From Pseudoclavibacter sp. Marseille-Q3772 (lineage in GTDB: Bacteria; Actinomycetota; Actinomycetes; Actinomycetales; Microbacteriaceae), in assembly GCF_916618895.1 (NCBI RefSeq), contig NZ_OU745391.1, positions 1,550,001 through 1,614,000 of the forward strand: DNA of 64,000 nucleotides, written 5' to 3'. Position 1 is the stretch's first letter. Every line of letters begins with the position of its first letter. Below are positions 47,241-56,850 of this stretch, piece by piece. A program made the translations under genes and the position numbers. Below the pieces are notes generated by a model, which did no database searches, was not told the DNA's origin, and saw only the letters and a program-made list of their open reading frames with translations.

Positions 47241-48728
47241 CTACTTCACCACGCGGAACTGCGATGACTTCGGGTCGACAGCGCCGCGGACATAGCCGAC
47301 CTTCGTGGCTGCGGTGGCCTGCAGGTAGTCGACGATTTCCTCGGTGATCTGCTCCCCCGGAGTCAAGTTCGGAACGCCCGGCGGGTAGGCCGCGAGCGAG
47401 TCGCTGGAGATGCGGCCAATCGCATCCTTTGCCGATACGACCTCGCTCGGTGCGAAGAAGGCTTCGCGCAGGGACATGACGCGTGGGCCCGGTTCGAGCA
47501 GTTTCGCGTCGACTGCTTCGCTCGGGTTCTCTGGCAGTTCGTGGAGTGCGTCGAGGAAGCGTTCGACATCCATATCAACCGCCGCACCAAGCACGAACAC
47601 GATCGATCCGTCGGTTGCCAGCTCGGGCACAACACGGTGCTCGTAGGCGAGACGCTCGTACATCTCGAAGCCGCCGATACCGCCGCTGCGAGCGTCGATG
47701 GTGACCTTCATCGGGTCGACCGCAAACACATCCTCGTACGACATGAGACGGTCGTAGGTCTCGGTGAAGCGTCCGCGTTCGGCGATGCCTTCACGCACGC
47801 GGCGAGCCGACTCGATACCGCGGGTGAACTCGCGCGGTGCCTTGGTCGCAAGGAAGCGACGGGTTTCGTCGAGCGAAGCCATGAGCAGTGCGCTCGAGCT
47901 CGTCGAAGTCACCGTGCGCGATACGCGGTCAACAGCCTGGCCGATCTCCTCGGCGTACGGTCCGTCGCCTAGCAGCAGCATCGCCGACTGGGTGAGGGAG
48001 CCCGCGAGCTTGTGGGTGCTGGAGATAACGAGATCGGCGCCAAGGCGGATGGCGTTCGTTGGCAGGTCCTCGTGGAACCCGAAGTGCGATCCCCACGACT
48101 CATCGATAATCAGCGGCTTGCCGGCTTCGTGTACCACCTTGGCGATGGCTTCAACATCGGCAACCGCACCCGAGTAGCTGGGGCTCACGAGGAACACGGC
48201 GTACGCATCCGGGGCATCCTGCAGGGCCTGGCGGACCTGGTCCACCGAAATGCCCTGCGCAAGGCCGAGACGGGCGTCAATGGAGGGAGCGAGGAAGTGC
48301 GGCTCGATGTTCGCGAGCATCATGCCGTCGATCGTGGACGAGTGTGCGCTGCGCTGCACGATCAGCTTCTTACCGAGGGTGCCCAGGGCAAGCAGTGAAA
48401 TCTGGTTTGCCGAAGAAGCACCGTTCGTCAGGAACCACGCCTGCTTGGCGCCCCACGCATCGGCAGCGAGCTTGAGTGCGCGCTGCAGCGTGTCGGGGGT
48501 GTTGCCCAGTGGCAGGTGCGGGTTGGTGAGGCTGAACTCCGTCATGATCATGGGGAAGTCCAGCTCGAGCACGCGCTTACCGAAGAGGCGCTCGAGGTGC
48601 TTACTTTGGGCGCCGTGGCCCGGAACAAAGAGGCGTTGCAGGTCAAGGTTTGCCAGCGCCTGTAGCTGCTCTGCGTACGGGGCGGCGAACTGCGTATCCT
48701 TCAGCTCGAAGTCGTTGAGGTCACTCAT
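47241..48728 (-). CDS. Orn/Lys/Arg decarboxylase-family PLP enzyme
   Basis: A 495-residue fold-type I PLP enzyme of the group III decarboxylase family (Gram-positive short form without a wing domain). The PLP lysine is Lys240 in SSTHKLAGS and the ring-binding Asp is Asp209 in IIDESWGSHFGFH. It probably decarboxylates lysine, arginine or ornithine to a polyamine precursor. The start is ATG 48728; the frame is open to 48764. It is divergent from a LysR gene. Confidence 0.88.
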   Translation of the reverse strand: MSDLNDFELKDTQFAAPYAEQLQALANLDLQRLFVPGHGAQSKHLERLFGKRVLELDFPMIMTEFSLTNPHLPLGNTPDTLQRALKLAADAWGAKQAWFLTNGASSANQISLLALGTLGKKLIVQRSAHSSTIDGMMLANIEPHFLAPSIDARLGLAQGISVDQVRQALQDAPDAYAVFLVSPSYSGAVADVEAIAKVVHEAGKPLIIDESWGSHFGFHEDLPTNAIRLGADLVISSTHKLAGSLTQSAMLLLGDGPYAEEIGQAVDRVSRTVTSTSSSALLMASLDETRRFLATKAPREFTRGIESARRVREGIAERGRFTETYDRLMSYEDVFAVDPMKVTIDARSGGIGGFEMYERLAYEHRVVPELATDGSIVFVLGAAVDMDVERFLDALHELPENPSEAVDAKLLEPGPRVMSLREAFFAPSEVVSAKDAIGRISSDSLAAYPPGVPNLTPGEQITEEIVDYLQATAATKVGYVRGAVDPKSSQFRVVK

Positions 48729-48746
48729 ACCGTTGAGCCAAGCGAT

Positions 48747-48799
48747 ATACGCCTTGTCGCACAACCCTGCATTCTTCGCTACCCCTCAATATGGCGTAT
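48747..48799. promoter_or_regulatory. Divergent decarboxylase/LysR control region
   Basis: The 92-bp gap contains ATACGCC (48747-48753) and its inverse GGCGTAT (48793-48799), a widely spaced inverted repeat. LysR proteins often bind such paired sites, but there is no clear T-N11-A match, so this is only a candidate. Confidence 0.3.
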
Positions 48800-48820
48800 G
48801 GATGCAGGTAGGCTTGGGTC

Positions 48821-49723
48821 ATGCTTGATCTCCGACAGTTTGCGGTGCTGGATGCGATCGCCCGCACGGGTTCGCTCGCCGCGGCAGCAAGAGATCTGCA
48901 CTACGGGCAGCCCACGGTCAGCCATCACTTGCGTGCCCTGGAGCGCTACCTCAACATCAAGCTCGTCGACCGCTCAGCATCCGGAACTGAACTCACCGCG
49001 GCCGGAGAGGTTTTCTTAACGCACACCCGCGCGGTAACCGAACGCCTCCGGGTGGCCGAGCGCGATATCGCCGAACTTCGCGATCACGGCCATCGAGTGC
49101 TACGAATCGGCACCTTCGAATCCGCCGGGTCGCGGCTGCTACCCGGTGCACTGGCAAAACTCGGCGCCGGATCATCGGTTCGCGTTGAGCTAGTTGAAGG
49201 CGATCCGCTGGCGCTCGAGCAACAACTTATTGATGGTGCCCTGCACTGCGCGCTGCTGTACGACTACGACGGCGACACTGCCCTGAGTGATGCCGCCCTT
49301 CGTCAGCGCACCTTGGAGATCGAGCCGTTTCGCGTGCTGCTTGCGAACGACCATCCGCTCGCCGATGCCGAGCGGGTGGATCTTGCAGAGCTCGCAGAGA
49401 TGCCGTGGGTTCGCTCGCGTAGCCCGCTGGAAGCCAGCGAACGGGCGCTCGTATCGGCAACGGGTGCGGCCGGGTTCGAGCCAAAAACACTGCTGTACAG
49501 CGAAGACTACTCGCTGATTCACGCCTTTGTTTCCGCCGGGATCGGCGCAGCGCTCGTGGTGCCTTCGGTGGTCGACGGTCGGCGGGCAGTGGTCGCTAAA
49601 CCAACGGTGCAAGACCTCGGGATGCGGCGGGTACGGTTCGTTTCGGCCGTGCGAGACGACGCCCTGCACGATCTGGTTGAGCACCTGGAAGGGCTGCTCA
49701 TGAAAGCCGCAGGGGTGCTGTAG
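48821..49723 (+). CDS. LysR-family transcriptional regulator
   Basis: A 300-residue regulator. The N-terminal winged helix is LRQFAVLDAIARTGSLAAAARDLHYGQPTVSHHLRALE, followed by the effector-binding domain. It resembles the actinobacterial ArgP/CysL-like group. It is divergent from the decarboxylase gene, the usual sign that it regulates that neighbour. Confidence 0.9.
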   Translation: MLDLRQFAVLDAIARTGSLAAAARDLHYGQPTVSHHLRALERYLNIKLVDRSASGTELTAAGEVFLTHTRAVTERLRVAERDIAELRDHGHRVLRIGTFESAGSRLLPGALAKLGAGSSVRVELVEGDPLALEQQLIDGALHCALLYDYDGDTALSDAALRQRTLEIEPFRVLLANDHPLADAERVDLAELAEMPWVRSRSPLEASERALVSATGAAGFEPKTLLYSEDYSLIHAFVSAGIGAALVVPSVVDGRRAVVAKPTVQDLGMRRVRFVSAVRDDALHDLVEHLEGLLMKAAGVL

Positions 49724-49878
49724 GCGCGATCGGTTCGGTACGGATGAGCTGCGCACCCGCGCGATCGGATGCATCCGGTCACCTCGAGTCCGTACCATGC
49801 TGACATCCGGTCACTCGGCACTCGCCGATGCAAGAGCCCTGCATCGGTGCCGCCTCACCCACGCGAAAGCTATCTCGA

Positions 49879-51246
49879 ATGAACATGCCACGCCGCATCC
49901 GCCTCTTGGCGCGTGTTGCGGTGTGGATGGTCGCACTCGCGGGAGGGCTTGGGGCAGGCGCTTGGCTTGCAGGAGCCGGTGTGGGGGCCTCCTGGTTTGA
50001 GGCGCAACCACAACCCGACCAAACTGAACCTGTCGTGGCGCTACCGACCGCATCCATGCCACCATCCTCGCCGCGTACCTGCAGTATTGCGGAGGCAGCC
50101 GGTGCCCCACAGGCGCTCGAGATGCACGGGCTGGTGGAAAATGCCGACACCGGCGAGGTGCTGTTCGATCACGCCGCTGAGCGCGCAACTCCGACCGCAT
50201 CCGTGATGAAACTCATCACCGCAACCACTGCGATGCATGTCCTCGGCCCCGACACTCGCTTCGAAACCCGCGTGTTTCCTGGTGAAACCCCCGGTAGCTA
50301 TGTGCTCGTCGGCGGCGGTGACCCGACGCTGCGAAGCGGCGGACCAAGCGTGTACTCGTCGGCGGCATCGCTGGACGATCTTGCCGGTCAACTACGCGCG
50401 CACGACCCGAACGTGCAAACCATCGGTGTTGACGAGTCGCTCTTTGCTGGCGATCAGTGGCATCCGAGTTGGCGCGAATCCGACCGAGACGATGTCATCG
50501 GTGCGATCTCGGCACTCATGGTGGATGCGGGGCGTGCCGATGCGGCATCGCTGTACTCGCCGCGCAGTATGCATCCGGCGCAGGATGCGCAGACGGCGTT
50601 TGCGGCGCGCGTTGGAGCCAGCGCGGCCGGAGCGATGCGGCCGAAACCGGGTAGCGAGCCGGTAGCGCGAGTGCAGTCGCCGCCCGTGCGAGTGTTGGTG
50701 CACGAACTGCTGCTGCACAGCGACAATGTCATCGGCGAGGTACTTGCCCGCCAGGTGGCAATCAAACTCGGTACGGGGCATGATTTTGCGTCGATTGACG
50801 CCGCACAACGGCAGGCGCTGGCAGACCTCGACATTCCTATCGAAGGCTTTCACGCAGCCGACGGTTCGGGACTCTCCAGTGAGAACCGCGCTACCGCCCA
50901 CACGGTGATGGGAGTCATCGAACACATCCAGGCGAACGAAAAGGGCCTTGGGGAACTCGAGCAGTTTTTGCCGCGCAACGGTCATCCCGGAACGCTCGAC
51001 CACCGATTGGAATCTCTACCGCATGGGGCGATTGCGGCGAAGACTGGGTGGACGGACGAGGTGTTCGGCCTGGCAGGGTTCATGACGCTCGCGGACGGCT
51101 CCAGACTGCGGTTTGTGGTGTTCGTGGCGGTGCCAGAAGGGTCGAGCGAGGCGACCACACGAGCCAACCGTGACGCCCTGGACGCGATCATCGCTAACGT
51201 GTACGCCTGCGGCGGCCAATTGAACGGACAGGGCCCAGCCGGTTGA
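49879..51246 (+). CDS. dacB: D-alanyl-D-alanine carboxypeptidase/endopeptidase (PBP4 type)
   Basis: An exported class C PBP of about 455 residues that trims or cleaves peptidoglycan cross-links. One N-terminal hydrophobic segment (residues 10-36) acts as signal anchor. All three penicilloyl motifs are visible: SxxK as SVMK (108-111), SxN as SDN in LLLHSDNVIGE, and KTG in AAKTGWTDEVFG. The start could be ATG 49879 or 49885; the frame is open to 49828. Confidence 0.92.
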   Translation: MNMPRRIRLLARVAVWMVALAGGLGAGAWLAGAGVGASWFEAQPQPDQTEPVVALPTASMPPSSPRTCSIAEAAGAPQALEMHGLVENADTGEVLFDHAAERATPTASVMKLITATTAMHVLGPDTRFETRVFPGETPGSYVLVGGGDPTLRSGGPSVYSSAASLDDLAGQLRAHDPNVQTIGVDESLFAGDQWHPSWRESDRDDVIGAISALMVDAGRADAASLYSPRSMHPAQDAQTAFAARVGASAAGAMRPKPGSEPVARVQSPPVRVLVHELLLHSDNVIGEVLARQVAIKLGTGHDFASIDAAQRQALADLDIPIEGFHAADGSGLSSENRATAHTVMGVIEHIQANEKGLGELEQFLPRNGHPGTLDHRLESLPHGAIAAKTGWTDEVFGLAGFMTLADGSRLRFVVFVAVPEGSSEATTRANRDALDAIIANVYACGGQLNGQGPAG

Positions 51247-51327
51247 CCCGCTGAGTGCGGAATGCACCCGGTCATCAGCATGGCGCGCTACGGTTAGCAG
51301 TTCGACCCTGTCGGAAAGGAGCCGACC

Positions 51328-51894
51328 GTGCGCAATGAGTTTCGTGCCGCTGTCATCACGGTCTCCGACCGCTCAGCAGCAGGCGAGCGTGAAGACGCTT
51401 CCGGCCCGGAAATGGTCGCGGTGCTTACCGATGCCGGGATCGCGATCGCCCACAGGCAGGTTGTGGCGGATGCGGTCCCGCAGATTCGTGCGGCCGTAAC
51501 GCAGGCGCTCCACGCCGGTGCAACCCTCGTGCTGCTCACCGGCGGCACCGGGATTTCCGAGCGCGATGTTACCGGCGTCGCTCTCGTAGGCATTCTCGAT
51601 GAACGCATCCCCGGTATCGAAGAAGAACTGCGCAGGCTCGGCATCGCAGCCGGTGCCCCCGGCGCGCTGCTGAGTCGACCGGTGGCGGGATTGATCCGTT
51701 CGGCACAGGCCCTGTGCATTGCCGGACCGGGTTCGCGAGGCGGCGCGCGAGACACCGCATCCCTCGCAGTAGGCATCGCGCCGCACGCCCTGGCACAATT
51801 GCGAGGCGACACGAACGCCGGACACACGAACGTGCTCGAGTCTCCCGCCACATCCGCTCACGAACCACAGACCTCCACAGGAACCGCCGTATGA
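51328..51894 (+). CDS. mog: Molybdenum cofactor biosynthesis MogA/MoaB-type protein
   Basis: A 188-residue molybdopterin adenylyltransferase-type protein, GTG start with AAAGGAG upstream. Family motifs: AAVITVSDRSAAGEREDASGP, LVLLTGGTGISERDVT and AGPGSRGGARD. It activates molybdopterin with AMP before MoeA inserts molybdate. It is the first gene of mog-moaE-moaA, overlapping moaE by 4 bp. Confidence 0.9.
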   Translation: MRNEFRAAVITVSDRSAAGEREDASGPEMVAVLTDAGIAIAHRQVVADAVPQIRAAVTQALHAGATLVLLTGGTGISERDVTGVALVGILDERIPGIEEELRRLGIAAGAPGALLSRPVAGLIRSAQALCIAGPGSRGGARDTASLAVGIAPHALAQLRGDTNAGHTNVLESPATSAHEPQTSTGTAV

Positions 51895-52310
51895 CCGTAG
51901 CTATTGCCGCAATCAGCGCCGAGCCGCTGGCGCTCGCACCGCATCTGCAGGCGGTCGAGCATGCTGCCGCCGGCGCGATCGCAACATTTGTGGGTACGGT
52001 GCGCGACCACGATCCGGGCGCGAATGGCGAAGTGACGCTATTGGAATATTCCTGCCACCCGGATGCGGAGGCGACGCTTAGAGCGATCGCGAGCGATCTC
52101 GACCGCGAGGGTGCCCGCATCGCGGTGACGCATCGCACCGGCACGCTGGATGTCGGCGAGATCGCGGTTGTGGCGTGTGTGGCAACTGCGCACCGTGCGG
52201 AAGCGTTCGATATCTGTCGAGAACTCGTGGAGCGCATCAAACACGAAGTGCCGATCTGGAAGCGGCAGCACGCCGCGGATGGTACGACGAACTGGCAGGG
52301 GATTTCGTGA
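51891..52310 (+). CDS. moaE: Molybdopterin synthase large subunit
   Basis: A 139-residue MoaE. The true start is ATG 51891 (ATGA overlap with mog). Conserved segments: GAIATFVGTVRDHDPG, LEYSCHPDAEA, VTHRTGTLDVGEIAVVACVATAHRAEAF and the catalytic-Lys tail IKHEVPIWKRQ. Inserts dithiolene sulfur into cPMP together with MoaD, whose gene is 8 kb away at 60.4 kb. Confidence 0.93.
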   Translation: MTVAIAAISAEPLALAPHLQAVEHAAAGAIATFVGTVRDHDPGANGEVTLLEYSCHPDAEATLRAIASDLDREGARIAVTHRTGTLDVGEIAVVACVATAHRAEAFDICRELVERIKHEVPIWKRQHAADGTTNWQGIS

Positions 52311-53386
52311 ACGCCGTCAATATCGGAATGCCTCGCATTCGGCGTGCCGAACCCGATCCGGATTCGGTGCCGACCGACGGCCCGCTGGTCGATAGCTTTG
52401 GTCGCATCCACCGCGACCTGCGCATCTCGCTCACCGACCGGTGTTCGCTGCGCTGTACCTACTGCATGCCCGCGGAGGGTGTGCCGTGGTTAGCGAAAGA
52501 CACGTTGCTGACCACGCCGGAGATCGTTCGAGTGGCTCGTGTTGCCGCGTCGGTCGGTGTGGTTGAGGCGCGGCTGACCGGTGGTGAACCGCTGCTTCGG
52601 CCAGACATTGTGGATGTGGTGCGCCAGCTTTCGACGATTGAAACTGAGGCCGGTCCGATGCGGATTTCGTTGACGACCAACGGGCTTGCGCTACCGAAGA
52701 TGATGGACGATCTGGTGGCGGCCGGTCTTGAGCGGGTGAACGTGTCGATCGACACAATTCGCCGCGACCGGTATGCCGAACTCACTCGGCGCGACCGCTT
52801 GGATGACGCCATTGCGGGTATTCGTGCGGCCCGTGATTCAGGATTGCGGCCGTTGAAGCTGAACGCGGTGGCGATGCGCGGAGTCAACGATGACGAGCTG
52901 TGTGATCTAGTGGCATTTGCAGTAGAGCATGAAGCCGAGATGCGGTTTATTGAGCAAATGCCGTTGGATGCGGGACACACGTGGAAACGTGAGGAGATGG
53001 TGACCGGTGAGGAGATCCTGACCGCGTTGCGTAGCCGATTCCGACTGGATGCGGTGGGGGAGCGCGGTGCCTCTCCGGCCGAAGAGTTCTTGGTCGACGG
53101 CGGGCCCCACACAGTTGGGGTGATCGCCTCGGTCACGGCGCCGTTCTGTGGCGCCTGCGATCGGGTGCGGTTGACTGCGGACGGGCAGATCCGTAACTGT
53201 CTGTTTGCCCGCGGTGAGTCGGATGTGCGGCGGGTGCTGCGTGATGAGTCGATGTCGCAAGCGCAACAGGATGCGGCGGTCGAGCGCATCCTGCGTGCCT
53301 CGATTGCCGGTAAATTGCCGGGCCACGGCATTGACGACCCCGGCTTCCTGCAGCCCGACCGGCCGATGTCCGCAATCGGCGGTTAG
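52307..53386 (+). CDS. moaA: GTP 3',8-cyclase
   Basis: A radical SAM enzyme that begins molybdenum cofactor synthesis. From GTG 52307 (overlapping the moaE stop) it has 359 residues. The N-terminal SAM cluster is Cys46, Cys50 and Cys53 (CSLRCTYC), the C-terminal cluster is in FCGACDRVRLTADGQIRNC, and the protein ends in the Gly-Gly tail (SAIGG) needed for GTP chemistry. Works with MoaC, encoded at 60.9 kb. Confidence 0.95.
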   Translation: MNAVNIGMPRIRRAEPDPDSVPTDGPLVDSFGRIHRDLRISLTDRCSLRCTYCMPAEGVPWLAKDTLLTTPEIVRVARVAASVGVVEARLTGGEPLLRPDIVDVVRQLSTIETEAGPMRISLTTNGLALPKMMDDLVAAGLERVNVSIDTIRRDRYAELTRRDRLDDAIAGIRAARDSGLRPLKLNAVAMRGVNDDELCDLVAFAVEHEAEMRFIEQMPLDAGHTWKREEMVTGEEILTALRSRFRLDAVGERGASPAEEFLVDGGPHTVGVIASVTAPFCGACDRVRLTADGQIRNCLFARGESDVRRVLRDESMSQAQQDAAVERILRASIAGKLPGHGIDDPGFLQPDRPMSAIGG

Positions 53387-53433
53387 CGCCTGCGGTTTCC
53401 GTTTATCCCGTGTTTAGTGGGATGATGGGCAGT

Positions 53434-54018
53434 ATGGCTATTGCACTGCTCGTTGTTGACGTTCAACAGGATTTCACGGAGGGTGGCGCCCTCGGTGTTG
53501 CCGGTGGTGCTGATGTGGCACAGAAGATCACCGACTATCTGCGCGCGAACCCGAACCGCTACGACCTGGTGGTCGCATCCCGTGACTGGCATGACGGTAA
53601 GACCGACAATGGCGGGCACTTCAGCGCCGAACCCGACTATGTCGACACCTGGCCGGTGCACTGTGTGGCGGACTCGGAGGGCGCGAAGTTTCATCCCGCG
53701 TTCGACCACAAGCTGTGTGACTACGAGGTTCGTAAGGGCTTCGGTAAGCCGGACTATTCGGCGTTCCAGGGCGAAACCGAAGAGGGAATGTCGCTACTGG
53801 ATGTGCTGCGCACCCAAGAGATCGATGATGTCGACATCGTTGGTATCGCAACCGATCACTGCGTCAAGGCGAGTGCGCTGAGCGCACGCAGCCTGGGCTT
53901 GCGTACGCGAGTGATTCTGCCGCTGACCGCAGCAGTATCGCCAGAGACGGTGGATGAGGCGCTCGCGGAGGTTGAGGACGCCGGCGGAGAGATTCTTCGC
54001 GAGATTCCTGCCGCATAG
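53434..54018 (+). CDS. pncA: Nicotinamidase (isochorismatase fold)
   Basis: Deamidates nicotinamide to nicotinate in NAD salvage. About 194 residues. It has the catalytic Asp in LLVVDVQQDF, the metal-site DWH (SRDWHDGK), HCV in WPVHCVADSEG and the nucleophile Cys in IATDHCVKASAL. Starts at 53410, 53422, 53425 or 53434 are possible; 53434 gives the usual N-terminus. It separates the molybdenum genes from the effector island. Confidence 0.92.
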   Translation: MAIALLVVDVQQDFTEGGALGVAGGADVAQKITDYLRANPNRYDLVVASRDWHDGKTDNGGHFSAEPDYVDTWPVHCVADSEGAKFHPAFDHKLCDYEVRKGFGKPDYSAFQGETEEGMSLLDVLRTQEIDDVDIVGIATDHCVKASALSARSLGLRTRVILPLTAAVSPETVDEALAEVEDAGGEILREIPAA

Positions 54019-54120
54019 TCTGGCGGGTTCGGCTACATCTTCCGGCCTAGATTTGCTCGGATCGCTACCGGGCGCTGGTAGTGTTCGTGTTGAACGACAG
54101 TCTTCAAGGGGGAGGGCGCG

Positions 54121-54423
54121 ATGGCCGAGTTATTTATTCGTGAGGGTGATCTCGAAACAGTCAGTCGTGCGATCAGTGAGGTAGCTGCTGAGCTAGGGAA
54201 TCGCTCGCTTAGTGACATCCCTACGGCTGAAGAGCAGGCGATGCGCGGGATAGCGGAGTCTGGTTTACCGGGGTTGGCGAACGACATCACTGAGTTCTTG
54301 ACAACTCTCGCGGCGAGGATAGACGAAGCGAGCGGTGATTGTTTGGCAGCGGCAGCGGATTTCACTAATGTCGACGAATCGTTTGAGCGTGCGTTCGAAG
54401 TAACGATCGAGGCCGAACCATGA
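54121..54423 (+). CDS. Small helical protein, probable effector partner
   Basis: A 100-residue protein with a strong GGGGGAGG site. It is acidic and predicted mostly alpha-helical (EGDLETVSRAISEVAAELGN ... DITEFLTTLAARIDEAS), with a size and pattern like WXG100/ESAT-6-type or TlaA-type partners, but no WxG motif is present. It overlaps the start of the hydrolase-effector gene by 4 bp, so the two are made together. It is probably a secretion or folding partner of the effector. No family is assigned with certainty. Confidence 0.7.
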   Translation: MAELFIREGDLETVSRAISEVAAELGNRSLSDIPTAEEQAMRGIAESGLPGLANDITEFLTTLAARIDEASGDCLAAAADFTNVDESFERAFEVTIEAEP

Positions 54424-56084
54424 CGAGCTGGGCTGATCTTCGTGCATGGACTGAGGAACCGTTTGTTCGAGCGTATGGGGAGGCAAAGCATCTACAAGAG
54501 ATCGTTCAGCAGTGCGGTGACGATGTTCGTTCGACAAGATTGGGTGTCGAGAGTGTCGGTGAGGTGGCTGAACGACTGCGCCTGATCTTGGCCGGCTTTG
54601 AGGCCGAAACGGATGTTGTGGAGTCGGCTCTGACGCTCGCCATGCGCGCGCTGAACGAGGCAGAGGAGTCGGTCGAGCAGATCCGGATGGAAGTCGAGGC
54701 CTCTGAGGGACGTGCGGGTTCCTGCTACCTCGAGATCAGTGATTACGGCGTCGTGTCGATCACTCAGGCCGCGGAAAATGCCAAGGATGAATACTATGAC
54801 GAGCATCCCGGTGGTGTTTACGAAACAGGCGGCGTCAAATACTTGCCGAACAACCACCCATATATGTTGGCGCAGGAGTACCTGCCGCATTTGCAAACAA
54901 CGGTGGACCGCATCTTGGAGGATGCGAAGGCAGCGCGTTCCGCGCTGGCGCAGGGAATTGCAGAAGCTCAAGTCTGTCTCATGTTCGAGAACACCATTGA
55001 CGAGGCGGTTGGTTCCTCTGCCGCGCCCATATCGGAGTTTGATGTTTCGGGGTGGAGTGCGATGACACCGGCCGCGGTACGAGCGAATTGGGACGCCCTC
55101 TCGGAGCAACAGCAACAACAGGTCCTGCGCGACCATCCTGAGCTGATCGGGAATCTTGCCGGTATTCCGTTTGCTATCCGTCAGTTGGCGAACGATAAGA
55201 ACATGCAGGCATATATCGACAAAGTGAACCGCGATCACCCCGACCTCGAAGGTGAAATTGAGAAGTACAAAGAAGAGATAACCAAACCAAGACATGCGCG
55301 CGAGCAGCAGTACGGCTACAGGATGCCGACACCTAAGGAACGACAACATCTTGAAGAGCTCGAGTATTTGCTTGAATCTAAGCGTGCAGCCGAGGCATTG
55401 CTGAGCGGAGATGGGGCGGTTAAGTTCGATCCTGAAGGCGATAGTGTCATCGCGGTGAACGGCGACCTCACAGCGGACCCTGACAAAGTGGTCACTTACG
55501 CGCCAGGGACAGATACGACTATGTCGAGCTTCGCTGGAGGTGTCACGGATTTGCCGGGAGATGTGGTTTCGCGTCTGGAGAAGGGCGGCGCGTCTGCGGC
55601 GGCCTTTACTGTTAAAGATGGGCCGTGGTCTACATGGAGGGGAGAGGGGGCCAATAGCGATCCGAATGAGATGAAGGAGCGTGGTGAAAAGGTGGCCGAG
55701 TTTCAAGGACTCGTGCAGCTCGAAGACTACAAAAACGCCGAAACGGTATCAATTGGGCACTCAGCCGGTATGACGAAGATTTCCGCCGCGGAGATGGCGG
55801 GGATGCTAACTGATGAGTCGATCTCAATCGGGGGGTCCTACTTGTACGATGAGTGGAGGGCTGCACCAGGCACGGAATATAGTCACATCCAGTACAAGAA
55901 TGACGCTATCAACCTTCTTGACCCAATCGGAAAAGTAACGCCACACAATCAGCCTGTATTTGAAAAAACTTACGTTGAGCCAAATGTAAACAATGACGGA
56001 TTTGCCGGCCACGTCCGCATCGCTGAAGGTGTAAATAGTAACGAGTTGGGTGTAGAGGCTATAGCCGATGAGATTGAGGACTGA
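54420..56084 (+). CDS. Putative secreted serine-hydrolase effector (DUF1023-like alpha/beta hydrolase)
   Basis: A 554-residue protein with three parts. Residues 1-200 are helical with coiled-coil character and no signal peptide. Residues 210-270 carry WDALSEQQQQQVLRDHPELI and GNLAGIP, as in actinobacterial DUF1023 alpha/beta hydrolases. Residues 340-554 form the hydrolase domain: VTYAPGTDTTMSS, nucleophile elbow GHSAG (Ser448), probable acid Asp495 in KNDAI, and probable His531 in GFAGHVRIAEG. A lipase/esterase activity is likely; toxin status is inferred from the downstream lipoprotein array. Two portions of the gene recur as fragments at 56716, 57490, 58243 and 59823. Overlaps the 100-residue partner; a lipoprotein gene starts 34 bp after the stop. 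Confidence 0.75.
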   Translation: MTSWADLRAWTEEPFVRAYGEAKHLQEIVQQCGDDVRSTRLGVESVGEVAERLRLILAGFEAETDVVESALTLAMRALNEAEESVEQIRMEVEASEGRAGSCYLEISDYGVVSITQAAENAKDEYYDEHPGGVYETGGVKYLPNNHPYMLAQEYLPHLQTTVDRILEDAKAARSALAQGIAEAQVCLMFENTIDEAVGSSAAPISEFDVSGWSAMTPAAVRANWDALSEQQQQQVLRDHPELIGNLAGIPFAIRQLANDKNMQAYIDKVNRDHPDLEGEIEKYKEEITKPRHAREQQYGYRMPTPKERQHLEELEYLLESKRAAEALLSGDGAVKFDPEGDSVIAVNGDLTADPDKVVTYAPGTDTTMSSFAGGVTDLPGDVVSRLEKGGASAAAFTVKDGPWSTWRGEGANSDPNEMKERGEKVAEFQGLVQLEDYKNAETVSIGHSAGMTKISAAEMAGMLTDESISIGGSYLYDEWRAAPGTEYSHIQYKNDAINLLDPIGKVTPHNQPVFEKTYVEPNVNNDGFAGHVRIAEGVNSNELGVEAIADEIED

Positions 56085-56118
56085 TTCGCTTTTCGTGCGA
56101 TTTGGACTGGGAGGCCAG

Positions 56119-56700
56119 ATGTCGTCAAATTGGGGTGCATTGCCTAGGTTTGCAACGCTTACGTTGCTAATGTCTCTATTAGCGGGGTGTGTTTCGGGCG
56201 GGCAGGCTGGTGATCCTATGCCAACTATGCGCCCAGAGGATGCGAAATCGCGGTCTATCGCGCTACAGCGCGAGATTATCGAGATGATCCCAGAAGACGT
56301 GCGTGAGGAGAACTTCCTTCCCGGAGTTTCCGAAGAGCCGCAACGACTCTATTTTTGTGAGTCCATGCTCGCTGAAAGGAAGTATGAGGACGCAAATGCC
56401 GAAGATCAGGGCCTACAGTATCCGGGGCGCGTTTTCGTGGCGCTCGATCCGGGTGTAACTGCCAGAGACATCGTTCTCGATATTAACGACCGTCTCAGGA
56501 GCCAAGAGGGATGGACTGGGAGTGACGTTGAAACGATGGATCCGGAAAATCCACCGTATGTCTACTCTCCTGACGGATTCATGATCGCAGTTAGAGCGGA
56601 ACGGGTCCCTGATTCGGATATTGAGTCTGTGCAGATTGTGGTCTGGAGCCCTTGTTTCATTCCCGAGGGTGGGACGCTTCCGCCCGGTCGGAAGACCTAG
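56119..56700 (+). CDS. Lipoprotein paralogue 1 (putative cognate immunity)
   Basis: A 193-residue lipoprotein from ATG 56119 (GGGAGGCC upstream). The signal peptide ends LLAGC. The mature part begins with the family motif RPEDAKSRSIALQ, has a conserved Cys (YFCESML) and ends VWSPCFIPEGGTLPPGRK-T. The two conserved cysteines could form a disulfide. It directly follows the intact effector, so it is the best candidate for its immunity protein, acting at the outer face of the membrane. Closest in the window to paralogue 5. I know no named family for it. Confidence 0.72.
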   Translation: MSSNWGALPRFATLTLLMSLLAGCVSGGQAGDPMPTMRPEDAKSRSIALQREIIEMIPEDVREENFLPGVSEEPQRLYFCESMLAERKYEDANAEDQGLQYPGRVFVALDPGVTARDIVLDINDRLRSQEGWTGSDVETMDPENPPYVYSPDGFMIAVRAERVPDSDIESVQIVVWSPCFIPEGGTLPPGRKT

Positions 56701-56715
56701 CGTCAGTGCTAGTGC

Positions 56716-56832
56716 GTGTTTGACAAGGCGCATGTTGATAATGATGGGTTCGATGGGCATGTGCGCATTGCCGAGGGCGATGAAGCAAACGGGCCTGGCG
56801 TTTACAGGGTTGTGCAGGAAATCATCGACTGA
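56716..56832 (+). pseudogene. Effector 3'-end remnant A
   Basis: A 38-codon frame (VFDKAHVDNDGFDGHVRIAEG ... and a stop) that matches effector residues 513-554, including the catalytic-His motif GHVRIAEG. It lacks four residues (Y-V-x-P region) relative to the intact gene. It sits between lipoprotein 1 and lipoprotein 2 and has no start codon context of its own. Confidence 0.8.
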
Positions 56833-56850
56833 GCAGGGTGTTTAACGGTA